Shown here piece after piece: positions 1 to 9,494 of a stretch of 38,851 nt of DNA. Numbering within the stretch: position 1 is the stretch's first letter; every line of letters starts with the position of its first letter. The notes beneath the pieces were generated by a model. The model made no database searches, was not told where the DNA came from, and saw only the letters and a program-made list of their open reading frames with translations. The position numbers were made by a program, and so were the translations under genes. Source of the DNA: Snowella sp. (lineage in GTDB: Bacteria; Cyanobacteriota; Cyanobacteriia; Cyanobacteriales; Microcystaceae); contig QBMS01000028.1 of the NCBI GenBank assembly GCA_003249095.1, positions 1 through 38,851 of the forward strand, written 5' to 3'.

Positions 1-209
1 GTATTATACGTTTCTGAATATAGTGACTCACATTTTTGACAGATAAATATTTTTCTCTCTCCATTATTTTTCGTTTTGTAATGAGAATGAATTTTCACTT
101 CCTCGCTGTGACAATGAGGACAGTCTCGTTTAAATAATTCTTTTTCTTTCCCATTGCAAAATATAGAATCATTAAACTCTTGGATTGGCTTTATCTTTTG
201 GATTGACAT
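1..209 (-). CDS. Transposase-like protein, N-terminal zinc-ribbon part (cut by window edge)
   Basis: This open frame begins at an ATG (207-209, minus strand) and runs off the left edge, giving 69 residues. A strong ribosome binding site (AAAGGAGAG) lies about 6 nt upstream, which supports the start. The visible part has a zinc-ribbon pattern: CPHC near residue 30, then CQKC followed by a YSET-like motif near the cut. That arrangement (CxxC, basic linker, CxxC, F/Y-S-E-T) is typical of the N-terminal zinc-binding region of IS1/IS1595-like transposases found in cyanobacteria. The catalytic domain would lie outside the window, so the family is inferred. It could instead be another zinc-ribbon DNA-binding protein. 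Confidence 0.5.
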   Translation of the reverse strand, partial: MSIQKIKPIQEFNDSIFCNGKEKELFKRDCPHCHSEEVKIHSHYKTKNNGERKIFICQKCESLYSETYN

Positions 210-381
210 ACTCTCTCTCCTTTTTTTACCGATTTATTTATAGTATTATTACCCTTAACACCCCTGTAAAGTTATAACCATTACTTCCAAGCTTATATTT
301 GCTTCTTTGTTTCTCTAATCCTTTGCCCAGTAATCCTTTCTGCCTTTAATCAGGCTGAACCATTGCCGTAAATTATTGGTA

Positions 382-1743
382 TTAATTTAATTTATCGACT
401 TTGAGGTGATCGCTAGTTAATTTTTGTTCAAAATAATATTGATACAATCGACAACTAATGGTTGCCCTGTTTTCTCGGAATTCAATTAGCCCTAAACTCT
501 CTAATTGATAGGCGATCGCGGAATCAATATCCAACGGTTTTCGTCCCAAGAGTATTTCTCTGAGCGGATCTAATAGGAGAGGATTGCGTTGCAGGATAAA
601 AAGCAGAGCTTTCAAATAATCCTGATACACATAGAGTACACTCCCTGATAATGTCTCTAATTCGTCTAGGGAAATTTGATTCGTTAGTAAATAATAAAAC
701 GCCAATCTAACCAGATAGGGATGACCATTCACCACTTCCAAAAGAATCTGGGCATTATTTTTTCCCCTTTCCCCAATCCAATCCAATTCATAACGATTCG
801 CTAAATCTTGGATTTGTTCGACAGTAAACGGTAAAATTTCTAAGGGTAATCCCACATTAAAAGGAGATTGATTCGGATCTAGGGGAACAAAATTTTTGAT
901 TGAATTCACAATTATTAAACGCAATTTTTTCCATACCCGTAGCTCCTTAGATTGTTCATGCCAAAAACGTAGTAAGGATGAAAATTCATGGAGAATCAGA
1001 TTTTGATTAAATATTTTATTAAACTCATTAAACGCTAACACGACTGGTCGATGAATAGAAGGCAAGATATACTCTTGAAAATACTGGGTACAATTGACCT
1101 TACTCCCTAAAAGATCATCCCAATACTCATCTATTCGATTTGGTAACTTTAATTGACGAGTAACATTAACACAAAACCAGCGTAGAAATTTATCCAGATC
1201 TTGAAAAAGAACATTATCTATCGTTTTAAGATCAATGCTGACTGTCAGATAATTGACTTGCTCGGCTTGGTTGAGAATACGGATTAGTAAAGAGCTTTTG
1301 CCCATTTTGAGAGGGGCATGAATACAGGTGACACTGCCCGATTTACGAATTTCATAGTATGCCAACTCTTCGAGGGGGGGACGCTCGACATAAAAGCGAC
1401 AGTCAATAGCGATCGGACTTCCAGGAAACTCAAAAATATCATTTTCATCTGTCGCTTTAAAATCAATTAATCGATTATTGTCAAGGGTTAATATTTCAGA
1501 CTCTTCACTATCAAACTTCAACCGTAAATTATTTTTTGTAATAACTTGACCAGAGATGATCGAGAGGTCATTCCATATTTCAGTGGCAAGAGTTTTAAGA
1601 TAGGATTCATGATAATAGAACTTATCTGCCATATCCGTATAGGTATGACCTTTCCAGGCACTCCGTAAAATTTTTTCTTTTAAAGGGGTTAGTTGCATTC
1701 TCCTTCGAGAATTCATCAAGTCAATTAATTCTTCTATATTCAT
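382..1743 (-). CDS. vMAP-type HTH / AAA-like (AAA_35) ATPase
   Basis: The product is a 453-residue soluble protein. Residues 1-80 match the helix-turn-helix domain found at the N terminus of cyanobacterial vWA-MoxR-associated proteins (start MNIEELIDLM; LTPLKEKILRSAWKG; a YTDMADKF-like helix). The AAA-like domain follows from about residue 105, with a Walker A loop APLKMGKSS containing K149. The Walker B position reads LAFNEFN (N239, E240), whereas relatives usually read LALDEVD, so the magnesium-coordinating Asp is replaced by Asn. The C terminus (about 290-450) is a helical, winged-helix-like region. Such ATPases are common in cyanobacteria and are linked by domain studies to signalling and biological-conflict systems. 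No vWA or MoxR partner is present here, so its role is unknown. Confidence 0.75.
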   Translation of the reverse strand: MNIEELIDLMNSRRRMQLTPLKEKILRSAWKGHTYTDMADKFYYHESYLKTLATEIWNDLSIISGQVITKNNLRLKFDSEESEILTLDNNRLIDFKATDENDIFEFPGSPIAIDCRFYVERPPLEELAYYEIRKSGSVTCIHAPLKMGKSSLLIRILNQAEQVNYLTVSIDLKTIDNVLFQDLDKFLRWFCVNVTRQLKLPNRIDEYWDDLLGSKVNCTQYFQEYILPSIHRPVVLAFNEFNKIFNQNLILHEFSSLLRFWHEQSKELRVWKKLRLIIVNSIKNFVPLDPNQSPFNVGLPLEILPFTVEQIQDLANRYELDWIGERGKNNAQILLEVVNGHPYLVRLAFYYLLTNQISLDELETLSGSVLYVYQDYLKALLFILQRNPLLLDPLREILLGRKPLDIDSAIAYQLESLGLIEFRENRATISCRLYQYYFEQKLTSDHLKVDKLN

Positions 1744-2003
1744 GATTTGGATTATTAATAGTGGTATTAAAAAATTGGAATTTTTATAAGATAAATTCCT
1801 AAAAAATTAAATTTAGAATCTAATTTATTCATTAATTTATATCGAATTTTCCACCAAATGATTCACCGTTAAAATAGTTTCAGTTCTGATTAGTATTGAC
1901 ATTATTGAGTGCTGTAAAACTAAATGCTTAAGCTGATTGAACAGTGAAAAGTGGACTTCCTAAAGAAGACAGTAAGCTGTTCATTATCTAAAACGCATAC
2001 AGG

Positions 2004-2023
2004 CAAGGGGCTTAAGCCCCTTG
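2004..2023. repeat. 20-bp perfect palindrome
   Basis: The sequence CAAGGGGCTT followed by its exact reverse complement forms a 20-bp palindrome with no loop. It lies 18 bp before the repeated motif at 2042-2060. It could be part of a MITE or IS end, or a cruciform-prone interspersed repeat. No T tract follows, so it does not look like a simple terminator. Confidence 0.6.
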
Positions 2024-2041
2024 TTACAAGACTTTCGGAAA

Positions 2042-2060
2042 AATCATTATGCAATCTAAA
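2042..2060. repeat. Interspersed repeat, copy 1 (19 bp, exact match at 21645-21663)
   Basis: The 19 bases AATCATTATGCAATCTAAA are identical at 2042-2060 and 21645-21663. In both copies TGACA follows after four differing or partly matching bases. A weaker version (TTATGCAACTTAAA) lies at 2350-2363. The pattern suggests the conserved end of a dispersed IS or MITE; no intact transposase accompanies either copy. Confidence 0.55.
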
Positions 2061-2526
2061 TTCGTGACAACTTAGAGTAATCCCTATGAGCAAATTTGAC
2101 TTAGACATGACAGTGATTTTGCTATTGTTGTAAGAATTTTAGGTATACAAGGGGCAATTTTTCTCCTTGGCTAAGCTTATATTAAATCGTTGTTAACTTT
2201 AAGTTCGGTCTTCTAATGATGATTCTACAATTTGTCAAGGTTTATGACGGTAAGGAATTTAATGCCCAAAAACCTTACCTAAAAAGCTTGAAATAATTTT
2301 GTTTTTGTGCTAAAGACTAGCGGCATTGTTGAATGAGAGCATGACACCGTTATGCAACTTAAATGTGCGACTGCCTATTAACTAGATATGGCAAAACGAT
2401 AATATTTTTAAAAATTTTGTATTCGTGTGCAATTTGGATTTTTTGGTGGTATCATGATTTTGAAATGTCATGTTGCTTGCTCACTGAATCCTATTTATTG
2501 CTTTAATTTATGTTTTTTATCAATCT

Positions 2527-3819
2527 ATGGCGACTTATCAATGCAAGCAATGTGGCAAGCAATTTAGTTTATCCGTGAAGGCGAAGGATTGTCAGTTCTG
2601 TGGGGGAAGTCAACTCACTTTCAAGGGAAGACAATCGGCGGGAGCTAATTTTATGCTCAATGCTACTTCCTCTTCTCCCCAGCGAAAAAATACCCAAAGG
2701 AGCGCGATCGCTCAAAACCCTACCCCTGTTTATTCAACGAAGGCAGGAAGACCAACACAGGCGGAGGTAGCCGTTTTGCCTGCTCGCCCCCGTGAATTCT
2801 CTTTTCAAAAGAAAAAAGCTTGGAGTTCCCCCGTATCAGCTAATTTTTGGGAAGTGTTTGATTTCGTGCAAATCGGTGGGATTTTTCTGTTTCTGTTGCT
2901 CGTTCTGGGCGGGTTTGCTGGAGGGTTATATTGGTTAGCCAATTTGAAATTTGACACAAAGGAATTTCAAAAGGTGGCGATTAATAATGACTTAAAGAGT
3001 CCACAAAAATGGATGGTTTCTCCTGGAGCGAGTATTCGTTCAAATAACTTGGATCATCCCCATTCCTCGACCAAGACTGAGCATTTTTCTTTGCTAAAAA
3101 ATGAACAATTTAAGGATGTGGATGTCTCTAATGAGGTCGCGATCGCCAATCCGTCTGCCGATTTATCCGTTGGCATTGCGACCAGAGTAAATGGCGAAAA
3201 AAATCAAAATTTTTATTATTTAAGGATTCAGCCCGATGGTTCCTTTGCGATGGGTAAACACAGCAGTGATGCTTGGGACGATAAACTTGCCTGGCGCAAA
3301 AATTCGGCGATCGCCCCTGACGGAAAAGTTAACCGTTTGAGAATCGTTTCTAAAGATAATTTAATTATGGGTTTTGTTAACGATAAAAAAGTTGGAAGCT
3401 TTGAAGATTCAGATTATTTTTCAGGAAAAGTTGCTCTCATTTCCCATCAAGACAAGGGATCAAATAGCATGGTAAATTTTAGTAATGTTTTAATTAAGGA
3501 AAGAGAAATTAGTTCTTCGTCCAATGCTCAAATGAAACCCTCTTTCCAAGAAGCTATTAAACAACATTACCAAAATCTAGAAAATAGTCAGGAACATAAA
3601 TCATTTAATTTTGTTCACAATGTCGAGATTTTTGATCAAAATATTCTCAAGGAGTCTGATGATAACGCTCAGGTTAAGGTTGGTCTGCGTTATTCCCTTA
3701 AAAATGGAGAAACAATCTGTGAAAGTCGAGTGATTAATTTAGTATTTAATCCTAAAGCTAATCGTTGGGATGTCAAAAAATCTGAAAATATTCGTCCTGA
3801 ACCCACCTGCAAACTTTAA
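2527..3819 (+). CDS. Zinc-ribbon, single-pass membrane protein with LamG/GH16-like and NTF2-like regions
   Basis: I do not recognise a named gene. The 430-residue product starts with a zinc ribbon (C6xxC9 ... C22xxC25), followed by a low-complexity Ser/Pro/Gln linker to about residue 105. One hydrophobic helix spans about residues 115-138. The next region (about 145-335) resembles the beta-sandwich 3-keto-disaccharide-hydrolase/LamG-like fold, with no visible catalytic motif. The last 90 residues resemble NTF2/IMS-type tails that follow membrane proteins in cyanobacteria. The likely topology is a cytosolic zinc ribbon with a periplasmic or lumenal sandwich domain. The gene stands alone, 130 bp before the hydrolase gene. 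Assignment of the two C-terminal domains is by general pattern only. Confidence 0.6.
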   Translation: MATYQCKQCGKQFSLSVKAKDCQFCGGSQLTFKGRQSAGANFMLNATSSSPQRKNTQRSAIAQNPTPVYSTKAGRPTQAEVAVLPARPREFSFQKKKAWSSPVSANFWEVFDFVQIGGIFLFLLLVLGGFAGGLYWLANLKFDTKEFQKVAINNDLKSPQKWMVSPGASIRSNNLDHPHSSTKTEHFSLLKNEQFKDVDVSNEVAIANPSADLSVGIATRVNGEKNQNFYYLRIQPDGSFAMGKHSSDAWDDKLAWRKNSAIAPDGKVNRLRIVSKDNLIMGFVNDKKVGSFEDSDYFSGKVALISHQDKGSNSMVNFSNVLIKEREISSSSNAQMKPSFQEAIKQHYQNLENSQEHKSFNFVHNVEIFDQNILKESDDNAQVKVGLRYSLKNGETICESRVINLVFNPKANRWDVKKSENIRPEPTCKL

Positions 3820-3952
3820 TTTTGTCATGATTTTTTCTTTATTCCTGATGAACTAAAGATTGAATTTTGTCGATATTTTTTATGTGATTATTGGTGTAAG
3901 TGGTAAGATAACGTTGTTCTTCCATCTTTACCGATAGGCGTGAAAATAACCA

Positions 3953-5629
3953 ATGGCTAAAATTCAGGATCTGCGTCCTAAACCCCGAAAAATAATTTCA
4001 CTATTACTAGGGGTCTGTACTGCTTGTTTAGCGTCCGTTCCAGTTCACGCTAACCAAAAAATCTTTTTTACCTACGATCCCATTAACGTTTCTCTACGGG
4101 TTGACTCCTTAGAACTATTTGCAACACAAGGCAAAATCAATAAGAATCTAGCGTTTTATCTGCAATTCGCAAGCCCAGAACAACAAAAAGCCTTCCGAGA
4201 AGCATTGACGAAAAAAGTCCCTTTGTCCCCTGTGGTGATCTCGCGTTTTTTTAATACCGCCATTGGCGAAGATATCCTCACCCGTTTGGGAAGAGGCATT
4301 ACTATCCAAGGGGGCAGAAATGGTAAATACGCCCTGCGAGCCGCTTTTGTTCAAGCTGCTGCCGAACCTGAAGGGTTTTCTTTACTGAATGTACTGAAAA
4401 AATTGCCGACGGATATGCAGCTTCAGGGAGAACTTTTGTTAGGATTTGCCAAGGAAGCCAGTATTTTCATTGACGCAACGGAAACTTTGATCAGTGAGTT
4501 TCGCAAGCTGACGGCCGAAGAAGCGGCAACCGATCCCCGTGTAGATTATGCTAAGTTGCCCGATCTTCGTCAAGCTGGCCCCTATAAAGTCACGAAACAG
4601 GTCTGGAATTTAACGGATACGAGTAGAAACCGCACTTTATATGCCGATGTCTATATCCCCCAGACCCAGGGCGGTAGAATGCCTGTGGTCGTTTTTTCTC
4701 ATGGATTGGCTTCTCGACCTGAGGATTACGCCCAGGGCCTTGAACGCTTGGCTTCCTATGGTTTTCTGATAGCGGCTCCCCAACATCCTGGCAGTGATAG
4801 CATTTGGGCCAAGGAAGTGTTGGAGGGTTATCATCGTGAAGCCTTTGATCTGAATGACTTTATCAATCGACCGAAAGATATTAGTTTTATGATTGATGAA
4901 TTGGAACGGCGCAATGCTTCCCAATTCCAAAACAGGTTAGATCTACAGAATGTGGGGATAGGCGGTCATTCTTTCGGGGGCTATACGGCTTTGGCGATCG
5001 CGGGGGCAGAAATTGATTTTAATCATCTGAAACAAGAGTGCGATCGACTGTATAGTGGCATTAACGTCGCTCTGTTATTAGAATGTCGCGCCCTAGATTT
5101 ACCGAGACAAACCTATAATTTTCGAGATAAACGGGTGACAGCAGTATTTGCGGCTAATCCTGTCAATCGCGGCATTTTTGGGCCAAAAGGCCTCAGTAAA
5201 ATTACGATTCCTATTATGCTCGGTTCGGGGAGTTATGACCCCGCGACTCCGCCCGCTTTGGAACAGGCAAGTTCTTTTACTTGGTTAGGCAGTCCTCAGA
5301 AATATTGGGCGATGGTAGAAGGTCAGGCCCATGTCAATTTTTCCGAATTAGATGCGGGTTTGAGTAAAAGTATTGAATCTCTGACCCACTTGACCTTACC
5401 AAGTCAGGATCTGATCATAGATTATGCTTCTTCTATTCAAATTCCTTTTTTTGAAGTTTATCTGAATCAAAATGAAAAGTTTCGTCCCTATTTACAATCA
5501 GCCTATGCGGAGTATCTCAGTCAGGGCAAAGAGTTTAAATTGGATTTCATTAGTCAGGCTTCTGTTCCCAAGTTAATTGAGGCCATTGAACAATTTCAAC
5601 GGGAACATGGTAAGTTTTCTGCTAAGTAA
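3953..5629 (+). CDS. Secreted DUF1400 alpha/beta hydrolase
   Basis: The product is a 558-residue exported hydrolase. A signal peptide covers about residues 1-33, with a positively charged start, the hydrophobic stretch IISLLLGVCTACLA and a VHA-N cleavage site. Residues about 35-170 match the DUF1400 domain that precedes alpha/beta hydrolases in cyanobacteria. The hydrolase domain has an oxyanion-type loop VVFSHGLAS, the nucleophile elbow GHSFGG with Ser340, a likely acid Asp429 and a likely base His460 (GQAHVNF). The triad is therefore complete. The family is related to PAF-acetylhydrolase/dienelactone-hydrolase-like esterases; the substrate is unknown. The length is normal for the family and the gene appears monocistronic. 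Confidence 0.85.
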   Translation: MAKIQDLRPKPRKIISLLLGVCTACLASVPVHANQKIFFTYDPINVSLRVDSLELFATQGKINKNLAFYLQFASPEQQKAFREALTKKVPLSPVVISRFFNTAIGEDILTRLGRGITIQGGRNGKYALRAAFVQAAAEPEGFSLLNVLKKLPTDMQLQGELLLGFAKEASIFIDATETLISEFRKLTAEEAATDPRVDYAKLPDLRQAGPYKVTKQVWNLTDTSRNRTLYADVYIPQTQGGRMPVVVFSHGLASRPEDYAQGLERLASYGFLIAAPQHPGSDSIWAKEVLEGYHREAFDLNDFINRPKDISFMIDELERRNASQFQNRLDLQNVGIGGHSFGGYTALAIAGAEIDFNHLKQECDRLYSGINVALLLECRALDLPRQTYNFRDKRVTAVFAANPVNRGIFGPKGLSKITIPIMLGSGSYDPATPPALEQASSFTWLGSPQKYWAMVEGQAHVNFSELDAGLSKSIESLTHLTLPSQDLIIDYASSIQIPFFEVYLNQNEKFRPYLQSAYAEYLSQGKEFKLDFISQASVPKLIEAIEQFQREHGKFSAK

Positions 5630-5644
5630 TTATCTTAATCATGT

Positions 5645-5704
5645 AAAAGCGATCGCAATTTGTTTTTCAAGTTATATTGAATCTCTCAAAGCGCGATCGT
5701 TTTT
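5645..5704 (+). terminator. Possible weak terminator after the DUF1400 hydrolase
   Basis: AAAAGCGATCGC (5645-5656) can pair with GCGATCGTTTTT (5693-5704) across a loop of roughly 36 nt, with one bulge, ending in a T run. The arms consist largely of HIP1-like sequence, which is common in this genome, so the pairing may be fortuitous. Confidence 0.25.
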
Positions 5705-5786
5705 ATGTTTTTCTAATTTGTGAAAAAAGAACTCATTATTTTTAAATTACTCAAATTATTAACCTAATGCCATCATTATCATTTTG

Positions 5787-6254
5787 TTAGTAAGGTAGCC
5801 AGTCATCATCTAATGCTTGCTCTAATGTGAAAAAAGACTTTTCTGGAATAGACTTAGCATCCAACCCACTTGCATTTAAAAAGAGCTTTCTCCCATTTAG
5901 ATATTCCTTAACGAAACAGTCCTGTAAAAAAGACCATAAACTGGGACTTGATTCTAATTCTCTTTGAATAGCAATCCGAAAATTATTAACTTCTCGACTC
6001 CAACCTCTCAAACAATAATCCCTTTCTGATTCCCAATATCGAATTTTTAGTAAATGCTCACAAAGCCGCATTAAATAACTGGAAATTGCATTTCTTTCCC
6101 TTCTACCCAAACTTTCTACCTCTTCAATCAGATTGTCTAAATCTAGGTTGCCGAAATCCTGCGATCGCAATTTTTGCGCAGTTTCTGCCAACCAAAGTTG
6201 ATAATCGCTTTGGTATAGATGGCTTGCCTGTTCTATCGTTAGCATATTCGTCAT
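5787..6254 (-). CDS. DUF29 family protein
   Basis: This is a 155-residue DUF29 protein, a family that is very abundant in cyanobacteria and has no established function. Family features are the N-terminal LYxxDYxLWLxxTxxxLR segment, then LDxxNLIEEVESLGRRE, then the helical core with LLKIRYW and a C-terminal tail rich in Asp and aromatic residues. I chose the ATG at 6254 (MTNMLTIEQ). The frame stays open upstream to 6350, but that extension encodes a non-family hydrophobic stretch and almost reaches hemJ. The gene lies 97 bp downstream of hemJ on the same strand and may be cotranscribed with it. No catalytic motif is visible. Confidence 0.8.
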   Translation of the reverse strand: MTNMLTIEQASHLYQSDYQLWLAETAQKLRSQDFGNLDLDNLIEEVESLGRRERNAISSYLMRLCEHLLKIRYWESERDYCLRGWSREVNNFRIAIQRELESSPSLWSFLQDCFVKEYLNGRKLFLNASGLDAKSIPEKSFFTLEQALDDDWLPY

Positions 6255-6351
6255 GATCGGTAGATAGAAAAAAGTAATGAAATTCAAGTCGAGAAGAATA
6301 ACGGCAGATTGCAGATTACAAAAAACCAATATTGCCAAACTCACCAACAAG

Positions 6352-6912
6352 CTATTCTTGTAAACTCAATTTTTCTTGATCCTTGCGGCGTTTCTTGGCA
6401 TAAAGTTGGATAGAAGCCACCATTGAAATAACCAGAGCCACAATCAACCAAGTCGTTGCATCTAGGGGCAAATTATTCTTAAACACAGCCAGTAAGACAA
6501 TAACCACTAACAGAATGGTGGGAGCTTCATTCAACGCCCGAAATTGTTGCCCACTCCATTGGCATTCTCCCTTAGGCAACTGCTTCATAATTCGTCCACA
6601 GTAAAAATGATAGACCAACAATAAGCCAACAAAGGTTAACTTGATGTGCAACCAACCTGATTTTAAAATTTCTGGTTCCGTCGAAATTAGACCGATCGCC
6701 ATTGCCACCGTTACGATCATGCCTGGGGTGGTAATGATCCCATATAGCCGTTTTTCCATCAATTCATACTGCTTTTTCAGGATAGATTGGGCGGGTTCTG
6801 GCTCTTGATTGGCTTCCGCGTGATAAACAAATAATCGCACCAGATAAAATAAGCCCGCAAACCAAACGACAACCCCGATGAGGTGAAAGGCTTTAAACCA
6901 GTAATAGGCCAT
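6352..6912 (-). CDS. hemJ: Protoporphyrinogen IX oxidase HemJ
   Basis: HemJ oxidises protoporphyrinogen IX to protoporphyrin IX in the shared haem and chlorophyll pathway and is the usual form in cyanobacteria. The 186-residue product matches the family in length and layout: a helix starting WFKAFHLIGVVVWFAG with the conserved H10, a second segment LYGIITTPGMIVTVAMAIGL, the W-LHIKL motif, the RALNEAP motif and a final hydrophobic helix with a basic tail. Four or five membrane helices are apparent. The start ATG (6910-6912) lacks a strong Shine-Dalgarno, which is common in cyanobacteria. The DUF29 gene follows downstream on the same strand. Confidence 0.93.
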   Translation of the reverse strand: MAYYWFKAFHLIGVVVWFAGLFYLVRLFVYHAEANQEPEPAQSILKKQYELMEKRLYGIITTPGMIVTVAMAIGLISTEPEILKSGWLHIKLTFVGLLLVYHFYCGRIMKQLPKGECQWSGQQFRALNEAPTILLVVIVLLAVFKNNLPLDATTWLIVALVISMVASIQLYAKKRRKDQEKLSLQE

Positions 6913-7310
6913 AACAGTAATTTTTTTGTCTCTTTTGTCTCGTCACATCTATCCTAGTGAGTTTATCGATTTACGGTAACGTTACGCGATGTTCTCAATA
7001 AAAATTTAAGGAAATTTTCAAAGATGGATGAATTATTTCCAGTTCTAGGCTAAAATTTCATCAAAAATCAGGATTTTCAGAAAAATTGCTCGGTAATTGA
7101 AGATTTTCTTAATTTAAGATTTACCTTGTTCAAGGATAATGAGATTCTTGCCAGTCTTTTCACTGCTTTCAAATAAAAGTCCAAGAAAATCCGAATTATT
7201 ACACGCTTCCTTCATTGTTGGCCGTATCCTATGAGTACATCCAGTCTAAATTAACGCTTTAAAAAAAAATTTGTTGTCCGTCCACTATTTTATTTTAAGG
7301 ATATTAAAAG
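6913..7310. other. 398-bp divergent intergenic region between hemJ and the antiporter
   Basis: This AT-rich spacer separates the divergent hemJ and antiporter genes, so it must hold both promoters. I see no gene, RNA or clear operator in it. An AAGGAT ribosome binding site lies just before the antiporter start at 7311. Confidence 0.5.
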
Positions 7311-9464
7311 ATGCATCTTGAGCCGATCGTTCTGGTTTTGATTCAAATTGTGATTGTTATTGGCTTCTCTCGGTTAATGGGGGCAGCTTGTCGTCAAATT
7401 CAGCAACCCTTAGTGATAGGCGAAATTATTGCAGGAATTTTGTTAGGGCCTTCTCTATTGGGATTAGTTGCCCCCGATTTTAAGCTTTGGCTTTTTCCCG
7501 TTGAAACCTTGCCTTACCTCAATATTTTGTCTCAAATTGGCTTGATTTTCTTCATGTTTTTAATCGGCTTAGAGCTTAATCCTAAATATTTGTCGGGACA
7601 ATTAGAAACTGCTATTTTGACTTCCCACGTTAGCATTTTAGTCCCTTTTTCTTTGGGCAGTATTTTAGCTCTCTTACTTTATCCTTTGGTCTCTAATGCG
7701 GATGTTTCTTTCACGGCTTTTGCCCTCTTTTTGGGGGCGGCTATGTCTATCACGGCTTTTCCCGTATTAGCACGCATTATTACCGAAAATAATTTACAAG
7801 GCACAAAATTAGGAACGTTGGCATTGACCTGTGCGGCGGTCGATGATGTGACGGCCTGGTGTTTATTGGCTCTGGCGATCGCGGTGGCTCGAACGGGGAC
7901 AATTACAGGAGCATTTCCTACTATTATTTTGGCGATCGGCTATATTGCTCTGATGGTGACCTTCGGCAGAAAACTCCTACAAAAATTGCTCATACATTAT
8001 AAACGGACTGGTCGATTAACCCAGTTAACCCTAGCGGGAATTTATATGGGAATTGTCATTTCAGCCATCACTACCGAATTAATTGGGATTCACTTTATTT
8101 TTGGGGCATTTTTACTCGGTGCAGTCATGCCTAAAAATGCGGGATTAGTAAAAGAATTAGCCGAAAAAACTGAAGATTTTGTTCTGATTTTTTTACTCCC
8201 CATTTTCTTTGCCTATAGCGGGCTGAGAACAGAAATTGGTTTATTAAATCGTCCCGAATTGTGGTTACTGTGTGGAGCAGTTTTAATGGTTGCAATTATC
8301 GGAAAATATGTGGGAACCTATGTTGCGGTCAGGGTCTCAGGAGTTAGTAATCGCGATGCTTCGGCCCTCGGTTGGTTAATGAATACTCGCGGTTTAACGG
8401 AATTAATTGTCCTCAATATTGGCTTGAGTTTGGGAGTCATTACCCCTTTATTATTTACGATGTTGGTCATCATGGCGTTAGTCACAACTTTTATGACTTC
8501 GCCCCTCTTGGAATGGACGTATCCCAAGGATAAAATTCGGCTTGATATTGTGGAGCAAGAAACCCCTGAATTAGAAACAGAATCAACGGTGCCAATTTAT
8601 CGGGTTTTGGTTCCTGTTGCTAACCCTTTGACCCAAAAAGGTTTATTGAATTTAGCGATCGCGATCGCAGGAAACGGGCCTGCCATTGTTCATCCCTTAA
8701 CTCTAATTGAATTTCAAGAAAATTATCAATTTCAAACCACTCCCGATCAAACCAATCGTTTAATTAAACAACGAAGAGATGCCTTAGAAAATTTAATTGA
8801 AACCCTAGAGCCGCCTGAAATTCGTCAGAATATTTATCCCATTGTCACCTCCGCCCATGATATCGCCATAGAAACCGTCCAAATTGCGATCGCCGATAAA
8901 GCCGATTTAATTATTATGGGTTGGCATCGTTCTGCTTTTGTGGATAATCGTTTAGGGGGAAGAGTCGGCAAAATTTTGAATCATTCTCCCGTTGATGTAG
9001 CTGTATTTGTGAATAAACAAAAACAACAATTGAATTCCCTATTAGTTGCCTACGCTGATAATATTCATGATGATTTAGGCTTTTCTTTAGCCTTAAGAAT
9101 GCTATTTAATAATACTGATCGCTACCTGAAAGTTTTACGCTTTAATAGCCTGAGTCCTAACAGTGAAGAATCCAGTTATGAATTTCAAAAAATGCTAGAA
9201 ATCTTACCCGAAGCGGTCAGATCACGCATTGAAATTGTTCAACTAAAAGATGCTGAACCGATTAAGGCGGTAGTGGAAGCCTCTAGAGAGGTGGATTTAA
9301 CAATTGCAGGAACCAGTCGAACCTGGGGAATTGAGCGACAAACGTTAGGTCGTTATACCGATGAATTGGCCCAAGATTGTCATTCCTCTTTATTAATTAC
9401 TCGCCGTTATTCTCGTGTGATTAGTCACCTAGCGTCCCTTATTCAAAAAGCTCCTGCCAGTTGA
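7311..9464 (+). CDS. CPA2 cation/proton antiporter with C-terminal universal-stress-like domains
   Basis: The 717-residue product has an N-terminal Na+/H+ exchanger domain of the CPA2 (KefB/NapA-like) family, about residues 1-405, with roughly twelve membrane helices. Visible family features are GEIIAGILLGPSLLG in helix 2 and the ion-binding pair D178-D179 in AAVDDVTAW. The cytosolic part (about 430-705) reads as two universal-stress-protein-like repeats (start YRVLVPVANP; later LLVAYADN and DLTIAGTSRTWG); there is no TrkA-N domain. It would exchange Na+ or K+ for protons in the plasma or thylakoid membrane. Ion specificity cannot be read from the sequence. The start is backed by AAGGAT 9 nt upstream. 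Confidence 0.88.
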   Translation: MHLEPIVLVLIQIVIVIGFSRLMGAACRQIQQPLVIGEIIAGILLGPSLLGLVAPDFKLWLFPVETLPYLNILSQIGLIFFMFLIGLELNPKYLSGQLETAILTSHVSILVPFSLGSILALLLYPLVSNADVSFTAFALFLGAAMSITAFPVLARIITENNLQGTKLGTLALTCAAVDDVTAWCLLALAIAVARTGTITGAFPTIILAIGYIALMVTFGRKLLQKLLIHYKRTGRLTQLTLAGIYMGIVISAITTELIGIHFIFGAFLLGAVMPKNAGLVKELAEKTEDFVLIFLLPIFFAYSGLRTEIGLLNRPELWLLCGAVLMVAIIGKYVGTYVAVRVSGVSNRDASALGWLMNTRGLTELIVLNIGLSLGVITPLLFTMLVIMALVTTFMTSPLLEWTYPKDKIRLDIVEQETPELETESTVPIYRVLVPVANPLTQKGLLNLAIAIAGNGPAIVHPLTLIEFQENYQFQTTPDQTNRLIKQRRDALENLIETLEPPEIRQNIYPIVTSAHDIAIETVQIAIADKADLIIMGWHRSAFVDNRLGGRVGKILNHSPVDVAVFVNKQKQQLNSLLVAYADNIHDDLGFSLALRMLFNNTDRYLKVLRFNSLSPNSEESSYEFQKMLEILPEAVRSRIEIVQLKDAEPIKAVVEASREVDLTIAGTSRTWGIERQTLGRYTDELAQDCHSSLLITRRYSRVISHLASLIQKAPAS

Positions 9465-9494
9465 TTTTTTTAGACTAAAAATTAGGTCAAATTT

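Larger units (their letters stand above)
1744..2526. other. 783-bp gap without a convincing gene; decayed mobile/repeat sequence
   Basis: No credible gene is visible. The gap is AT-rich and contains a 20-bp perfect palindrome (2004-2023) and a 19-bp motif (2042-2060) that recurs exactly at 21645-21663. A degenerate relative of that motif lies at 2349-2363. A 62-codon minus-strand frame (1920-2108) spans the palindrome and repeat and looks like translated repeat DNA. The best reading is one or more decayed insertion sequences or MITEs. Confidence 0.5.

Noticed and set aside
1920-2108. 62-codon minus-strand frame
   Set aside because: It consists of the palindrome and dispersed repeat, with no ribosome binding site or domain; it looks like translated repeat DNA.
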